Shown: positions 63,570 through 64,000 of the stretch, in pieces | Position numbering within the stretch: the first letter of the stretch is position 1 | How the letters are laid out: every line of letters starts with the position of its first letter | From: Desulfuribacillus alkaliarsenatis | GTDB lineage: Bacteria > Bacillota > Bacilli > Desulfuribacillales > Desulfuribacillaceae | DNA: 64,000 bases | Reading direction: 5' to 3' | Assembly (NCBI RefSeq): GCF_001730225.1 | Contig: NZ_MIJE01000034.1 | Span: forward strand, 1-64,000 | Program-made: the position numbers and the translations under genes | The notes under the pieces: model-generated | What the model was told of the DNA's origin: nothing | The model's input: only the letters and a program-made list of their open reading frames with translations | The model's database searches: none

Positions 63570-64000
63570 GTGGATTTACAATTTATGACTAGTTTAGGAT
63601 TAATAATTGCTTCGTTTGCTTTATATATAGGAATCGCAATTTACAATAGAGCGAAACAAACGTCGGATTTCTATGTTGCTAGCCGCGGTGTTCCGCCTGT
63701 ATGGAATGGAATGGCGATTGCTGGAGACTGGATGAGTGCAGCCTCGTTTATTGGGATGGCTGGTACGGTAATGATACTTGGCTACGATGGTCTTGCCTAC
63801 ATTATGGGTTGGACTGGTGGATATCTATTACTGACATTCTTACTGGCACCACAATTACGGAAATATGGACGTTACACTGTACCTGAATTTATTGGGGATC
63901 GCTTCGATAGCCATACTGCAAGATTAATTGCAGCAATAGGTACGATGATTATCAGCTTTGTATATATTATTGGTCAGTTATCAGGTGCAGGGGTTGTTCT
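63570..64000 (+). CDS. Sodium:solute symporter, N-terminal part (cut by window edge)
   Basis: GTG 63570, seven bases after AAGGAGGGG, opens a frame that runs off the window after 143 codons. The start MDLQFMTSLGLIIASFALYI, the SDFYVASRGVPPVWNGMAIAGDW block, ASFIGMAG and YTVPEFIGDRF are the hallmarks of ActP/cation-acetate-type members of the solute:sodium symporter family. At least four membrane segments are visible. Acetate, pyruvate or propionate are likely substrates, and LytS/LytT genes upstream suggest regulation by carboxylate. Confidence 0.93.
   Translation, partial: MDLQFMTSLGLIIASFALYIGIAIYNRAKQTSDFYVASRGVPPVWNGMAIAGDWMSAASFIGMAGTVMILGYDGLAYIMGWTGGYLLLTFLLAPQLRKYGRYTVPEFIGDRFDSHTARLIAAIGTMIISFVYIIGQLSGAGVV

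Overview
This 64 kb window is a low-GC chromosomal segment with strong AGGAGG-type ribosome binding sites, frequent TTG and GTG starts, and compact operons closed by hairpin terminators. These features, with DUF948/YtxH, LytS/LytT, PucR and DUF485/symporter gene pairs, point to a Firmicute (Bacillota). Two molybdenum oxidoreductase systems, two pentaheme cytochromes c and many sensory proteins suggest an anaerobic or facultative respirer. A Desulfuribacillus-like bacillus would fit, but that is inference; no rRNA or tRNA gene is present to settle it.

Layout: (1) 1-430, end of an IS1634-type insertion sequence abutting the 3' stub of a chemoreceptor gene. (2) 0.5-7.6 kb, a dCache chemoreceptor, a PAS-GGDEF-HD-GYP cyclic-di-GMP protein and a Cache-HAMP-PP2C phosphatase. 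(3) 7.7-9.5 kb, a decayed phosphonate/phosphite ABC transporter (phnD remnant, intact phnE, phnC with a nonsense codon). (4) 9.6-14.9 kb, a PAS-PP2C-HATPase protein, a small unknown gene and a SWIM/SNF2 helicase. (5) 15.1-25.0 kb, a complete chemosensory operon: a soluble protein with two receptor-tip-like stretches, STAS, cheY, cheA, cheR, cheD, cheB, a receptor ending in a CheR-type pentapeptide, and cheW. (6) 25.2-27.4 kb, ferredoxin, a solitary BrxD-like ATPase and an RDD protein. (7) 27.4-36.5 kb, two DMSO-reductase-family systems around a PucR-type regulator, with a TorD chaperone. (8) 36.7-42.2 kb, lytic transglycosylase, orphan sulfate-binding protein, DUF697 protein and a sulfonate/nitrate-type ABC transporter on the minus strand. 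(9) 42.5-47.4 kb, twin soluble diacid-recognition/MCP proteins, then a TetR regulator and two pentaheme cytochromes behind a 36-bp palindromic operator. (10) 47.5-55.7 kb, ABC exporter, SGNH hydrolase, TVP38 protein, a hidden 31-residue membrane peptide, a response regulator, YyaL, a hemerythrin and an esterase-like protein lacking its serine. (11) 55.8-60.2 kb, AmmeMemoRadiSam genes with a new Cys-rich small protein, patatin and YtxH/DUF948. (12) 60.4-64.0 kb, LytS/LytT followed by a small membrane protein, DUF485 and a sodium:solute symporter cut by the window edge.

Functionally, the window combines environmental sensing (three full receptors or receptor-like chemotaxis proteins plus two soluble ones, c-di-GMP turnover, two PP2C phosphatases), anaerobic electron transfer (Mo enzymes, Fe-S subunits, cytochromes) and uptake of sulfur compounds and carboxylates. 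The best leads for undescribed biology are the palindrome-controlled pentaheme pair, the double receptor-tip protein with its pentapeptide-tailed receptor, the Cys-rich partner of AmmeMemoRadiSam, and the small ORF that seems to start at a non-standard codon upstream of the symporter.
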